Part shown: positions 31,110-42,824 of the stretch, in pieces
How positions within the stretch are numbered: the first letter of the stretch is position 1
How the letters are laid out: every line of letters begins with the position of its first letter
Assembly (NCBI GenBank): GCA_001574975.1
Contig: KQ965759.1
Coordinates: forward strand, 62,001-126,000
Source of the DNA: Gonapodya prolifera JEL478
Taxonomy: Eukaryota; Monoblepharomycota; Monoblepharidomycetes; Monoblepharidales; Gonapodyaceae
DNA: 64,000 nucleotides
Direction: 5' to 3'
Made by a program: the position numbers and the translations under genes
Notes under the pieces: generated by a model
Seen by the model: the letters and a program-made list of their open reading frames with translations, nothing else
What the model was told of the DNA's origin: nothing
The model's database searches: none

Positions 31110-33518
31110 ATGGTGTCCCGGCGATGCGAGAATATCTTGCCGAGGCGGAGGGCTGCATGGATCGCGGTCGGAGCTCTCCTTTTGTACTCCACGAGTACCG
31201 TTCTTGCTGCGGGGACACCTGGTTTCACCCTCGGTGAGCTTTTCTTGCGGTCGTCTCATATCTCGACGAGTATACACCTCTTTTCTGCGCTATGACTCTT
31301 TGCGACGCGCCCAGATCCTTTGTCCAATAATTCAGCAGATGCCGCAGTAACGATTTCACCATCACAGTTCTATCTCATCTCCAGTGGGGTCGCTCGCTAT
31401 ACCTTCACGACTGTATGGACCGCCCAAGCAGTATTATTTAATACCTCGGCGATTCCCTACTGCAACCCCGCATCAACATTGGTTAGTGCCACCGCTGGAG
31501 CTCAGACGATTCCGTGGACACTGGCAACGGTTCCGCAAGACTGGGATCGTGCGAATAAAAGTGTCCTCGTGGTCATTAACTGGGACAGAGTTTCTGGTTG
31601 CTCGCTCGAATACATTTCAGGTGTGTGATATGTAATCAATACAATTGGAACTCGAGACGTCGGAAGGTCACGGATGACTTTCCTCACGTGAATTTTTACT
31701 GAAATGATGTTGCTCATAAATTCAGCGGCGGTTTTTAACCTTTTCACAAGAAGCGCAACCAATTCAAGCACTAACACTCTGACCTCCACATCCACAACAA
31801 CGTCACCCCTGAGCGCTTCATCGCCGTTAACCACTGACGTAACAACGAACGGAACATCCAATGGCACGATCCCGGCAGGAACCACCTCATCAAATAGCAC
31901 AGCTAATAGCACGAGTGCAGAAGGCACTACCTCATCCAACGGCCCAATGCGGTCCCCGTCGCTCCTCACCTCTATTCTCTTCTACGGTCAAAACTTTTCA
32001 TCCGGATCCTCCCTGGCGACCTTGCTCTCCCAAGATATCCCATCTCCCTGTATCTCGCTAGACCCGATTTACTCATGGGACAGCTGCTTGGAAAGCGTGC
32101 GAGAGTTTCCCATCCCTGTACTGGGAATGGACGCTTCAGCGGGTCGAAACCTCGCAGTGCTGACAGTCGTGCGTTGCGTTTGAGTGGCGTGTTTCTCTCA
32201 ATTCTTTGAGTTTAATCAGTGATCCAGGCCTTCCCAGGAATCGGAGTCAACATCACACCGGCACTGATCCCATCAGCACCCTATAGCGGACCCACCTTTT
32301 CAGCAAGCAACCCGTTTACCCCGAGCTCATCCGGCGGAATGCCTGGGTGGCTTTCAGTCTTCAATTTTGCGTACCTGCTGTTTGCCGCAATCAGTCTTGT
32401 GGCGTGCGGGGGCCTGTCCATCATCGCGATAAGGCGACGACGACAATGGGTGAGAGCACATGGCGCGTATCATAAGTCCGCGTGCGTACTGAAGCTAATG
32501 CGCTTCGGTGCCCCCGCACAGATCCGGGCCCGACGGCGCCACCGCTCGCTCCTCACCCAACTTGAGCTTCTGGATCCAAACCTCCGCAACTTCCTCTCCA
32601 ACCTCGATCCTACGCTGAACGACACAATGACCGTCGAGGAGCTTCAGCAGATTCCAACGCGGATTTGGACCAACAAACCCGCCTCTACAAGCGTGGCTGG
32701 TGTCGCAGCTGGAGGAGCAGCGACGGCTTCACGGAAAGCAACACTGGATATAAGCTCTCCTATCCATACAGCATCGAACACACCTGCGACGTCGTCGGAC
32801 TCAACTGTTGATGTCTCTGCGAAAGATTCCAAGCTCCAGAAGGAAGATGAAAACCTGACCTTTGTTCCAATATCACGAATACCAAGTGAAGCGCATTCCG
32901 TGGTCTCCCCGTCAACGGCGGTAACCTCGCCATCACGGGCGCCTTCTTTGCGGTCTGTGCGATCTTTGCCCACTGGTACTTTGGGTACTCTATCAATTTT
33001 CAGGGGCCTGAGGAGGACAGCCACTGACGCTGAAGGGGGCCCCAATTTGGAACTCGCGACTAGGCGATCGCGAGAGGAGGATGTGGATTTGGACCCCATC
33101 CTGTGTGCGATATGTTTGGATACAGTGAGTAGTGGGCGTTGATTTTATTGAGTCAGACTTACTCATGCCAATTTCGTCCACCAGTACGAAGAAGGTTGTG
33201 TGGTTAGGGACCTGCCTTGTGGACAGTAAGTGCAATTGACGGGCGCGTTAGTGGGTTGGTGTATCTAATATGTCTCGGCATTATTTTGCCCATTTTCGTA
33301 AAACCTCAAGCACATACCACGGCTCCTGCGTCGACCCCTGGCTTGTGTCACAATCGTGTGGGTGTCCCACTTGTCGGTGGGATGCTCGAAGAAGCAAATC
33401 TGATGCCGACCACGAAGGCGGCTCGTCAAGCCAACCAGAAGCAACTACAACCCCTTCAGGTAACCGAAGCGACCCCCTTGGTAATTCTGTGAGCGAAGGA
33501 AGAAGTAATGCGGTGTGA
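31110..33518 (+). CDS. Single-pass membrane RING-H2 E3 ubiquitin ligase
   Basis: A transmembrane E3 of the fungal RING-H2 type. The ATG at 31110 opens MVSRRCENILPRRRAA followed by a hydrophobic signal sequence. The lumenal part is Ser/Thr/Asn-rich with many N-x-S/T sequons (for example NGTSNGTIPAGTTSSNST). A membrane helix, FNFAYLLFAAISLVACGGLS, is followed by RRRR and a long cytosolic stretch. The RING is split over three exons: CAICLDT, then YEEGCVVRDLPCG, then HTYHGSCVDPWLVSQSCGCP and TCR. This yields C-x2-C...C-x-H-x2-H-x2-C...C-x2-C, i.e. RING-H2, with the second-exon His completed across the last intron. A short Ser-rich tail ends at 33518. The layout (signal, lumenal domain, one helix, RING) resembles PA-TM-RING ligases of endomembranes, though a PA domain is not recognisable. 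About seven exons. Confidence 0.8.
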
Positions 33519-33634
33519 AAGGTGGCGCCGATACCGGGATAAATTATAACCTTACTATGTGCCATCAATTGTATTGCTTATGTATCCCCCCTCGATTTCA
33601 TCTGAAACCCCGAGCAAACATTCACGTGTCCTCC

Positions 33635-34973
33635 ATGTGGCGATTCGCCCTTATCGTCACACTTGCCAGTGCGGCAGTGCCGACAGTTTTTGCTTGGGGC
33701 GATGGATTGGCGCATCCAGTGATCGGAGAGCTTGCCCAGACGGTGAGACCGGCTCTCAGTAAACGGCAGTTTGTTGTGCTTGCTGACTGTGTTGCGAGAA
33801 GCTCCTTTCCGCGAAAGGTCGCCAGCTCGTGGAATCGTTGGTGGATCCAAAATACGAAGGCTCACTCGGAGGGCAGAGTGAGTTTCTATGCGCTATGGAG
33901 CATTCATAAAACAGCTGCATAAGTGAAATCGCGGAAATTCCGTGGGTTTAGCTTGCAACTGGGCGGACTACTGGCGATTCAACCACCGTAATACCGGACC
34001 ATGGCACTTTGTTGACATGAATGCCACTCCTCCTTCAAAATGTGGATACTCGCCCGAAGATTGCGCTGATGGGAACTGGTAAAGAAATGAATTGGTCGCC
34101 TCCAGTCTCTGAATTACCAACAAGTTGTTCGATTCCTCCAAACTCAGCATTATTGGTGCTCTTACGGCACAAACGTACCAATTGCTCAATACGAAGTGCG
34201 AAAAGTCAATTAACAATACTCATGCCCTCCAATTTATTGCGCACTTCATCGGCGACGTCACCCAGCCGCTCCACACAGTCGGACGAGATATTGGAGGAAA
34301 CTCTGACCACGTCAAATTCGACGGCCGAACCACAAACTTTCATGCAATACATGACGCCCATATCCCTGATAAAAGGGCAGAAGAAGTTGGTGCGGGGAAG
34401 GATGCAAGAGCGTACGCGGGATTCTTGGCGAATCTTTACGGCTCAAAGGCTGAGATCTACGCGTCAAGGAAGTACGTTGACTTGGTAGCCATGGATACAT
34501 ATGGGAACTTGAAAGCTGCTATCGTGAGTCTCATATACTTGTCTTGATAAGTGTGTCTTGAAGTTCAATTGATTCTGGTTGACAATTGCCAGAACATGGC
34601 GGTGGATTCGAACGTCTTGGATTGCTCTTCAACGGGATTCTGGAATCTTTATGACGAAGATCCTGCACAGGACTTTGGGAAAACCTATTACGAAGTGGTC
34701 AAACTCCCACTTGAGGAGCAGATTGCGAAGGCTGGCTTTCGTGTGAGTTTTCTGCCTATTTAAGATTCCCTGCTCACTGCAACGTTCCCTTATCAGCTCG
34801 CGGCATGGATCAATGCAATCGCCGACCAATGTCTCAATGACTACTCGTCAACCGCCAATGCTTCTCCACAATCTCCAGCAGTACCGATTATAGTACCGCA
34901 AAATCGACAAGTTGACTGGGCTACCCCATCGGCAAGGAACTGGAAATTGAGGCGGGCACTAGCGCCGAATTAG
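33635..34973 (+). CDS. Secreted S1/P1-type nuclease
   Basis: A zinc-dependent single-strand nuclease (3'-nucleotidase) of the S1/P1 family, probably secreted to scavenge phosphate or nucleosides. The ATG at 33635 begins a signal peptide (MWRFALIVTLASAAVPTVFA) cut before Trp21, which as the new N-terminus (WGDGLAH) would be a metal ligand as in P1. Later motifs are NTGPWHFVDMN, HALQFIAHFIGDVTQPLH and RTTNFHAIHD, supplying the remaining His/Asp ligands of the three-zinc centre. Paired cysteines (CNWADYW, KCGYSPEDC) fit the family's disulfides. The exons run through LFDSSKLSIIGALTAQ and NMAVDSNVLDCSSTGFWNLY to a C-terminus ending RRALAPN with a stop at 34971. Six or so exons; length near the usual 300 residues. 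All ligand motifs are intact. Confidence 0.88.
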
Positions 34974-35143
34974 ACGGACGAATCTTCGCTCCTCTCAGAC
35001 TAATTTCAACTGCCCTCATGCCAGGCTCCACGGAGGCCGGAGGAAGAATTATAAATAGGGAGGCGATATCGTATATTTGTTTCAGTACTGACCAAACTGA
35101 GTGGAGTGCTATTACATCAATAAATATAAGCGATCAATCAACG

Positions 35144-37818
35144 TCACGGCAAAACGGACGCGCTCCGGTTGGGAGCACCTCCACTTGTCCCACTAGAGGT
35201 ATCAGCACGCAGCGTGCTCCCGAGAGATAAGTTTCCACCCGTCGCCTCACTGTTACGGCCGTGGCTGCGCTCGACGGGTGACTGGCCCATACCCGTAGAC
35301 GCGATAAGTCCGAGCGCAGAGTTCGAAGCTGCGGGAGTAACTCGAGCTGATGGAGGTGCGGAAGACGATGGTGCAGTGTCACTAGAGTCCACGAGCAAGA
35401 TGTGAGCTGTACACGTTCGACCAAAAGTACGAGCACTTGCACACACCTCCTTCCCTCCCCACTTGCACTACTAGCTCCACTTCTCATCCTTGAATGCTCT
35501 CTTGAGCCAAATGATCTGGGAAGAGAGCCATTTGACATACCACCAGCCACTGCAAAGAGCGCCGCCGATCCGGACGGTGATCGAGAGGGGGACGGGGAAG
35601 CTGAGGACGGTCGAGCAAAAGAGGCATCGTCCACATCAGAAAGGTCCCTAAAGGTAGATGTCAGGAGGAGAGTGGAACAAAGGCCACCACATTTGAACTC
35701 ACGATTCATCATCACCGTCATCACCGTCGCTTCTTCCTCCAACGCCAACATGCGCTGTCAACTGCCCCTGCGCCTGCCCTTCCACGTCTTGCGCCAGCGC
35801 ACTGCTTGGGCCATCTGAGGTCACATCGACCCATTCGCATCGCGGGCTGAATCCGGGACTGACTACAACCCAGCCATTTGATGCCGTCGAAACATCGGCA
35901 CCCCCACCAGCGATTGGAATTGACCGAAGAGGTTCAAATGATGCAGGGTTGAACGCGAGAAGAGGCCCGCGATGGGATACAAGGAGGCGGTGAGGTGAAA
36001 GATGAACCGACGTCGGATCGGAATGAAGAGGAATCGGTGGGTGGGACCGAAGAGAGCGGAGATCCCAAACCTGGCGCGAAAGCCACGTCAGTTGACAAAC
36101 CTACAAAATTTGTGAAATTCTGGGACTAACCTTAACAACCCTATCCAAGCTCCCCGCGACAACTCGCATTCCCGTCCATTGATCAACCTCCAGTGCAACG
36201 ACTGCCTCTCTGTGCTTCAGCGAATGCAATCCCTTCTCCTTTCCGCCACTGCCAGCCGTCCGGGGGTCCCACACTTCGACGCCTTTTCGCCCACCGGTAA
36301 CCAAAATGGATCCCGTCGGGTGAATGGAAATGCTAGAAGGCGGATCTGGTGGCGTGATGGTCAAAGTGGGAAGAAAGGAAGATAGCGAGAAGAGATGGAG
36401 GGCGGGAGATCGAGTGCCGACGGCTAGGAGGGAGGATGTCGGAGATACCGAACAAGCTGTGGCGTGCATGGGTTCGTTCGGTGACGCGATGGTGTGGGGA
36501 AAGACGGTGGGACCGGGACTTTGAGGAAACATTGGAGACGAAGGGAAGAAATTCGGCGTCCCCGGCGTCGCCGGCGGGGTTGCGACTTGAGGAACGTTGA
36601 GAAGGTGGTGGGTTCCCCAGGAAGTCGGGCTGAATCCCCCTGTATCGTAGATATCCTGATCACGTTCATCCGGCACTGTTGCGTCTGACAAGTCCCACAG
36701 GTCCACTGCATCTCCAGCGAGTCTCGCTCCAACAACACATGTTCGTCCGGACACTTCTCCGACCCAGGCGCCAGTCCGTTGCACGAGTGGGGTGTTCTCT
36801 GGGTAGGAGAACTCCCACAAGACATGAGGTTTTGTTGAGCCGTTTATGACACGGTTCGGTGATAGGAGCGGCGACAAAGAAAGTAGGGAGATGCGAAAGC
36901 AAAGAGAGTGCCGCACGTACGCCGAGAGCGCGAGCAAAGGACCGGACGTTGGTGTCGAGGGTGTAACACTTTGGGGGATGGATGACGGGTGGAGGTACAG
37001 GGGTGACGAGGACAGATTCAGTGAGGATATAAAGCCATCCTTCGGGATTGGCTGGTGGGAGGACGATAATTAGTAAGGGACCAAAAGCAAATCGAGAAAA
37101 GCTTCGACTGTGCCGCAATTGAACTTGTTTGCAAACACGGCGATACTCTTACGTCAAGCTCAGCGCTCTTTCGTTCTTTCTGTGGCGCTTCGTCCTCTCA
37201 ACGTCGCACTCACCTGGAGCGTCGCATGCCACCCGCCGGTCCTAGCACTCCACCTCTTCTCCAAATCAATATGAGCACTAAAATTCTCCTTCGTGACAAC
37301 ACGAGAATCCTCTTTCCTTTCTTGGGACATGAAGTGCCTCTGCTCTTCCCGTTCCACAGAACTGTCAGTTTCCAGCGAGGTTCCTTCAAACAGACTGGCC
37401 AACATTCTTTCAACGGACGCCTGTTGTCCTCTCGTTCCATCTGGAGTCGACGTAGAGCGGTTCTGATTGGACGTTTTGTCGAGGTCGACTTTGGACGGAC
37501 TCGTATCGTCAACGCGCTTTCTGTAAGCAACAAACTCAGGGAGGGAGAACGCGCCGAGCTTCCATCGCTTTACGGATAGCGCATGCCACAGAGACGGGTC
37601 CGATGCGAGCGTGGCGAACGATTTGGAAGCCTTTCATTGCACGGCAGTCGAATTTCATCGTCGAAGGAAAGATTGCGACACGAATGGAGTAGGAAACTCA
37701 CCTGCGATACTCTGCAGAGCTCCTGAAATGGTAAATGTCGGAAAACAGTGAGTAAAAGCTCGTCGGGAAGAGATTGTTTGTCGATGGTCGATGGAGAGGA
37801 CGGATTTGCTCCCGGCAT
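35144..37818 (-). CDS. F-box and WD40 repeat protein (SCF substrate receptor)
   Basis: A likely substrate adaptor of an SCF ubiquitin ligase. The ATG at 37818 starts MPGANPSSPS; residues about 17-39 read LPDELLLTVFRHLPFQELCR, an F-box that binds Skp1. Across the first intron it continues ASKSFATLASDPSLWHALSV and RWKLGAF, the usual F-box ending, then a Ser-rich linker. From about 36930 leftwards come WD40-like blades: GRTCVVGARLAGDAVDLWDL, HATACSVSPTSSLLAVGTRS, SISIHPTGSILVTGGRKGVE with VWDPRT, MRVVAGSLDRVVK and, in the next exon, VWDLRSLRSHPPIPLHSDPT. The C-terminus is Ser/Pro-rich and low complexity, ending SASVLP at the stop at 35144. The exon around 37110-36940 has ambiguous borders. Divergent from the MFS pseudogene to the right. 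Confidence 0.8.
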
Positions 37819-38346
37819 CGCGCAGATGCTAGTGAGGTGATGGGATTCAAAATAGGGGAAGATGCGGGGGTCTTCAGTGGATGCAGAGGAGAGCAGAGGA
37901 ATTCTTTCGGTGCTTGTTTTTGTAGTTTCAATCTGTTTCAAATGAGTGCCGGTGCAATGTGAGTACATAACATTTTCAGTTCAAAAGATTGTTTATGGCT
38001 GCGCCGTCATTACCAATGGAGAGGTATATTTCGCTATGATAAGGGAAAGGGTTAGGAGAGATAACTCCTCCTTCATTTTCGCAGTTAAAATGGTGCCAGA
38101 CTCGTTTACTTCTCTTCGTTTTGTGGGTTTCGGTCGAGGGAGGTCTAGGGTGTCGACCGGTTCAGTTTCTGCGGCTGCTTTCCGACCCCTTGAACCGACA
38201 ACAGGGATTGCGGGTCTGAGCGACCGACATGCTGACGGGGCATCAATACGCGGATTCCTTGATGTTTATGAGGAAAAATTTCTCCGTTTTGCTCTTCTCA
38301 AAGGAGTTCCGCTCCACTTGCCGCTCCGTTGCTCCACAGGAGGACG
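37819..38346. other. Intergenic region between divergent F-box and MFS genes
   Basis: It presumably holds both promoters. Short open frames here lack recognisable domains. No RNA gene or repeat was noticed. Confidence 0.4.
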
Positions 38347-40017
38347 ATGACTCCGTCTCGCATCGCACTCATCACAGTATCTCTTTGTGTGACGCAGTTT
38401 GTGGCCACGTACGCAAACAACTGCATCACGGCGGCTCTTCCAACAAAGTGAGTACTGTTTTGAAATGTCGATGATCAGTCATTTCATGTCGAAAACAGTC
38501 GCCATCGAGCTGAACATTAGCGACGCAAACATCTAAATGGCCACTAATCGCCTTCTCGATTGCGTATGGCGGTTTTCTTGTTCTGTTTGGACGAATCGCT
38601 GACGTCTTTGGCAAGAAACGGATGACCCTATTCGGACTTGGCTGGTCCTTACTCTGGTCCCTCATCACTGTCTTTTCCCGTAACGAAATCATGCTCGACA
38701 TCGCCATGGCCATGCAGGGCCTTGGTGCGGCAATCAGCATTCCGGCAGAGTTGGGGATTATTTCCGCCATTGATCACCCCAAGGAACAAAGCAGGAATGC
38801 CGCAATTTCATTCGTCGGAGCTATGAATCCTCTCGGCAGTGTGATAGGGATTATTCTGGGAGCGGTTTTCACTCAAAGAATCGGATGGAGATACATGTTC
38901 TTTGTGCCACTCGCTTTGGAGGCTCTTGCGATGGTCGTTATAGTTTTGACAGTACCAGCTTCGGTGGACCAACATGACTTCCAGAAGCCGATGAAGTCGG
39001 AAGGTTCAGATGCTGAAGGGTCTGCAGCAGATGTGGCTGGCAAATGGACCAAGTGCGAGAAAGGGCGTGTCAACGGTCTTGGAGCTGTTTTCATCACAGC
39101 AGGGTTTACCTTTCTTACAGTCGGCCTCGCGTTAGTATTTTCTATCTTGCGTCTCAGTTTCTGACAAACGCTCATCGTGACCGAATTGGAAAGTGGTGGT
39201 CCCGTCGCAACGAATGGCTACAGTACACCATACATCATTGTTGTCTTCATCCTTGCGGCACTATCCCTCATCGCCTACGTGTTATTGGAGTTTAAATTCG
39301 CAAAAAACCCGCTTATTCTGCTCTTGATGGCGATGACATTGGTTGTGCAGATGAGCTTCTTCGCGTTCGCTACGTATTCCACATTCTTGTGAGTCGGTAG
39401 CAAGTCCTTCGCTTGTCGCGGTACTTTGTACTCTTTTGACGGTCGTCCTAACTTGTTGGTTAGTTTCCAACGAGTTTACCTCGAAACTCCCCTTATTGCT
39501 GCGGTGCGATTCCAGCCTTGATTTTGAGGTGAGCTGATTTGAAAGCAATGCTTCCTTTGCGAAATCTTAACTGAAAGATTCATACTCTTGGCTCAGCGTC
39601 ATCGGATTTGAGTTGATCTTTAACTCCCTCTCGATCAAGATAGTCACCGGAGCCCCTCCATCTGAGCGTGCCATCGCCGGCGCAATTTTCAACACATGTG
39701 GGCAGCTGGGTCAGGCCCTGACGCTGTCCTTTGCCGTCGCTGTGGTATCCGCGGTAATCGAAGGATACGTGGATCCGACTTCTCCTCTAACGCTAGATTT
39801 AGGCTACACCAGGGTGCTGTTGATGGACTGCGGGTTTGCCGTTGTGGTTGGTCTTTTAACTTGTTTTTCGTGGGTGAGATCATCCCAGATCAAAGTGGTG
39901 GAATCTTCTCAGAAAGACGAAGATGTTGTATTTGCGGACCGTACGGATAAAGAAGGGGAGATTGAAGATGTGCAACACATTTTGCCACCCAACCAGCACC
40001 TTGAATCGGGATGTTGA
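38347..40017 (+). pseudogene. MFS drug/H+ antiporter-like transporter, broken copy
   Basis: A paralogue of the gene at 40421-42333 in inverted orientation. It starts MTPSRIALITVSLCVTQFVA at 38347 and, after an intron, continues VAIELNISDANI. There, one extra base relative to the intact copy (AACATCTAAATGG against AACATCCAATGG) brings a TAA into frame at 38534-38536. The following sequence continues in the shifted frame as IAFSIAYGGFLVLFGRIAD, then LGLGWSLLWSLITVFSRNEI, AMQGLGAAISIPAELGIISA and SLIAYVLLEFKFAKNPL. A second lesion lies near 39515: the exon encoding the end of one helix and the whole next exon of the intact copy are missing, fusing RVYLETPLIAAVRFQ to the last bases of the lost exon out of frame. 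The final exon (VIGFELIFNSLSIKIVTGAP to a stop at 40015) is still open. Two independent lesions make it a pseudogene. Confidence 0.8.
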
Positions 40018-40420
40018 ATGGGAGTTAGGTGTACGCGCTCTTTGGTTTGCACGGTTCGGGAGACACTCGCGGGGCTTTGTCTGCCTAGGGTTTTTTTTTT
40101 CTTCAATTGTCTATATTGTAAACTAGTCGTCCTTAGAGAGGTCAGACGCAGAACATATAATTGATTCATCGTGCATCTATCAACTCCAGTTCTCATTAAT
40201 TATTATAGAGTCTTTAGCCTGGCAAAAGCTGTTTACTGTAATTGATCTACTGACGCGACGCCGCACAGGAAGCGCTCCCGGTCTCGGTTGATCATTCGGA
40301 TAGGTGTACCTTAAAATACTGATTACAAATGCAAATGCAATTTAAGACACTGTTTAAACGTGCATGTACGGACTCTAATTCTACGTTTAATACGTCTAAG
40401 CTCTATAATGACGTCCACTT
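40018..40420. other. Spacer between convergent MFS copies
   Basis: About 400 bases of AT-richer sequence between the two 3' ends, likely containing both polyadenylation regions. No gene was seen. Confidence 0.5.
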
Positions 40421-42333
40421 TTACTTTCCTTCAACGACGCCTTCGTCATTACTCTCCCCAAGCACAACATCTTCGTCTTTCCGCGCCGAGGTCGGTCCCG
40501 CCGCTCCCGTTCGTGCCGACCTCACCCACTCAAAACACGCCAATAGTCCCGCCGCCACCGCAAACCCGCAGTCCATCAACAGCACCCTTCCGTACCCCGC
40601 CGCAAGCGCCTGAGGAGACGTAGGGTCGGCGTATCCATCGGTTGCCGTGGACACCACAGCGACGGCGATGGAGAGCGTCAGCGCCTGCCCTAGCTGCACG
40701 CAGGTGTTGAACATGGCCCCGGCGATGGCGCGGTCAGAGGGTGGGACGGCGGTGATTATTTTGATGGAGAGGGAGTTGAAGATGAGCTCGAAACCGGTGA
40801 CGCTAGGGGGGGGAATTGGATCCTGTAAGTTATCGCACAGAAATCGAGGGTTGGCAATACACACTTACCTCAAAATCAACCCAGGAAACGGGTGCACCCA
40901 ATACGACGTGTCGACTCCTGCCGTGCCGAAAATCGCGCAGGCTGCCGCCAACAGGCACGATCCGAACACGATGAGGGCGAAGAGGTTTCGCACGTGGGTG
41001 ACTAATATGGCAGATGGAAGACGGCATTTGTGAGATTGAACTGGCGGAGGTGGCCATGAGAGCAGAACTTACAAATGTACCCGGAGAGCGTGGCGACAAT
41101 GAATCCCATGATCGCGATCGGAACAAAGTGCAGCGCGGCGGTAAGGGGAGTTTCGAGGTACACTCGTTGGAAACTATTCAAGAATTTTGGATAATCGTCA
41201 AAAAGGGGACAAATACCGAGACAAGTCAAGGACTTGAGTGCGACTTAACTCACAAGAACGTGCAATACGTCGCAAGCGAGAAAAAGCTCATCTGCACCAC
41301 CAACGCCATCGCCATCAGGAGAGGCATGCCCGGGATCTTCCAGAACGTGCGCGGAACGAGCGGGTTCTTTGCGAATTTGAACTCTAAGAGCACGTAGGCG
41401 ATGAGGGATAGTGCGGCGAGGAGGAATGCGGCGATGATGTAGGATGTTTTGTAGCTGTCTGGTGCGACGGGGCCACCGCTTTTGAGAGATTGGGATTAGA
41501 TTTTTGGGAGAACTCTTAAAATTGGATGGAAGGGAACTCACGCGAGGGCGAATGTGAGGAGAGTGAAGCCTGCTGTGATTAAAACGGCACCGAGGCCGTT
41601 GACGCGTCCCTTTGTCTGGCTTCCACCGTTGTCCACGTCTTGCTCTTGCGAAGTCCCTTCGAGACTGGACTCTTCCGACTTTACGGGGTTCTGTAGGTGA
41701 TGGTCCACGGAAGCTGGTATCGACAACGCCCCAACGACCAGCGCCAGAGCCTCCAGAGCGAGTGGCACAAAGAACATGTATCTCCATCCGACTGTTTGTG
41801 TGAAAACTGCTCCCAGAATAATCCCAGATACAGCGCCCAGCGGATTCATGGCGCCGAAGAACGAAATCGCAGCGTTCCTGCTTTGTTCCGTGGTATGAAT
41901 GACCGACATGATGCCCAACGCCGCGGGAATGCCGATTGCGGCCCCCAGACCCTGCATCGCCATGGCGATGTCGAGCATGATTTCGTTACGGGAAAAGACA
42001 GCCACAAGGGCCCATATCAAGGACCACGCGAGGCCCACGAGTTGCATCCGTTTCTTGCCGAATTGATCGGCGATGCGGCCAAACAGCACAAGAAAACCGC
42101 CATATGCGATCGAGAAGGCGATGATTGGCCATTGGATGTTTGCGTCGCTAATGTTCAGCTCGACGGCGACTATTTTCGTTGGTGGGTTTCTCCTGTCAGA
42201 CTCGAACGATGGACGTTTGAAGAGGGCTCTTACTTGTGGGAAGCGCCGCCGTTATGCAGCTGTTGGCATAGGTTACCACAAACTGGGACACGCAAAGAGA
42301 TGCTGTCACCAAGGAGGTGCGAGTGGGAGCCAT
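40421..42333 (-). CDS. MFS transporter, DHA (drug:H+ antiporter) type
   Basis: A proton-coupled exporter of the major facilitator superfamily with about 14 helices. The ATG at 42333 begins MAPTRTSLVTASLCVSQFVV; after an intron come AVELNISDANIQWPIIAFSI, GRIADQFGKKRMQLVGLAWS (the G-x3-D-x2-G-(K/R)-(K/R) loop 2-3 signature), AMQGLGAAIGIPAALGIMSV (motif C-like), AISFFGAMNPLGAVSGIILG and GWRYMFFVPLALEALALVVG. A hydrophilic central loop (QNPVKSEESS...) precedes the second half: YVLLEFKFAKNPLVPRTFWK, MPLLMAMALVVQMSFFSLAT, FQRVYLETPLTAALHFVPIA, THVRNLFALIVFGSCLLAAA, and TGFELIFNSLSIKIITAVPP, to a stop at 40421. About seven exons; all splice borders look usable and no break was noticed. Substrate unknown. 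Confidence 0.85.
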
Positions 42334-42820
42334 CGAAGTCCTTCAAAGTTTGCCTTGGGTCAGCCGAACCGGGAAGACCTTTGTCTTCCGAGAGTCGATG
42401 CTGGAGTGAAAAGAAGAAAAGAAAGAAGTACAATGAGTCCGAGGAGAGGAAATAAGAAATAGGGAGATATCATAATCGCTTGCCTTGGCGGGCGGCCTGA
42501 TCCCGCCCTCCATTTCGACGTTTCAAGTGGGAATAGCCGCGATGCACCATCCCAAGTTCAAAAGGGTACAAAACGCTCCCATTCTAGTACCAAAAAACCT
42601 AGCAGCTTATCTGGCATCGTTGTACACTGTGGAACAAAACCTCACTCATCTCACCTCATCTGGCATTTGTGATTTACATAAATTTGGTGGCGCAACGTAG
42701 GATGATACCACTCGCCTTTATGATGTTACATCTTATTCTTAACTGATTGATTTGAGTCCTAGTGTCCAAGTTTAATGTAGCGTGATATAAGTAGATATAC
42801 CATCAGGACGAAACACGTTT
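42334..42820. other. Intergenic region
   Basis: AT-richer sequence upstream of the MFS gene and downstream of the ALDH relic; nothing recognisable. Confidence 0.4.
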
Positions 42821-42824
42821 CAAG

